Shown: positions 63,953 to 64,000 of the stretch, piece by piece
How the letters are laid out: each line of letters opens with the position of its first letter
How positions within the stretch are numbered: position 1 is the stretch's first letter
From: Tiliqua scincoides
Taxonomy: Eukaryota; Chordata; Lepidosauria; Squamata; Scincidae
NCBI RefSeq assembly: GCF_035046505.1
Contig: NC_089829.1
Coordinates: forward strand, 9,883,396 to 9,947,395
Direction of reading: 5' to 3'
Length of the DNA stretch: 64,000 nt
Program-made: the position numbers and the translations under genes
The notes under the pieces: generated by a model
Seen by the model: the letters and a program-made list of their open reading frames with translations, nothing else
Databases searched by the model: none
Told to the model about the DNA's origin: nothing

Positions 63953-64000
63953 CTGGAGACAACAAACAAACAAAACTATTCCTTTTTGGGCTCTCTCGAA

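Noticed and set aside
1-64000. CRISPR array, operon, riboswitch or prokaryotic mobile element
   Set aside because: The window is plainly vertebrate genomic DNA with introns, CpG island, SINEs and LINEs. The direct repeats present are microsatellites, a minisatellite or target duplications.

Overview
The window is vertebrate nuclear DNA, most likely from a squamate reptile. The gene order EFHD2 > CTRC > CELA2A > < CASP9 is the one known from human 1p36.21 and other amniotes. The repeats point to a squamate: CR1-clade LINEs ending in TTCTTATG octamers, young L2 with ATT tails, MIR-like SINEs with L2-type tails, a tRNA-Ala(UGC)-derived SINE, a 5S rRNA-derived SINE and many short hAT elements. 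The species cannot be read from the sequence.

Layout. 1-730: 3' end of a CR1-like LINE. 950-1620: CpG-rich EFHD2 promoter and exon 1. 1286-20391: EFHD2 on +, four coding exons, complete at 228 aa, with a 14.9-kb first intron full of repeats. 21.5-28 kb: intergenic, with a tRNA-Ala SINE split by three later insertions. 28123-37544: CTRC (chymotrypsin C) on +, eight coding exons, 266 aa, complete. 37.6-47.2 kb: intergenic, containing a decayed direct duplicate of part of CASP9 (exons and introns) broken up by LINE insertions. 47317-53900: CELA2A (elastase 2A) on +, eight coding exons, 269 aa, complete. 54929-63952: CASP9 on -, nine coding exons (379 codons plus stop). The first CARD exon lies beyond the right edge.

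Function. CTRC and CELA2A are paralogous pancreatic zymogens with the same exon phases and an 18-nt last coding exon. Both have a TATA box about 45-55 bp before the ATG and a plausible acinar-type regulatory motif upstream. EFHD2 is a CpG-island gene encoding a cytosolic calcium-binding adaptor. CASP9 is the initiator caspase of the mitochondrial death pathway. It converges on CELA2A, with under 1 kb between the CELA2A poly(A) signal and the CASP9 stop codon. The genes are linked by conserved position, not by a shared pathway.

The most notable non-genic items are these: the CASP9 partial duplicate, whose catalytic-cysteine exon is still open; a very young 5S-derived SINE with a perfect 12-bp target duplication, sharing its 3' tail with a LINE present elsewhere in the window; ten short hAT elements whose target duplications all fit nnnTAnnn; an in-window paralogous empty site for one of them; and several nested insertions. 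No retroviral or other capsid-bearing element was recognised. Exon coordinates come from reading splice signals and protein similarity by eye. Repeat ends are approximate unless a target duplication is quoted.
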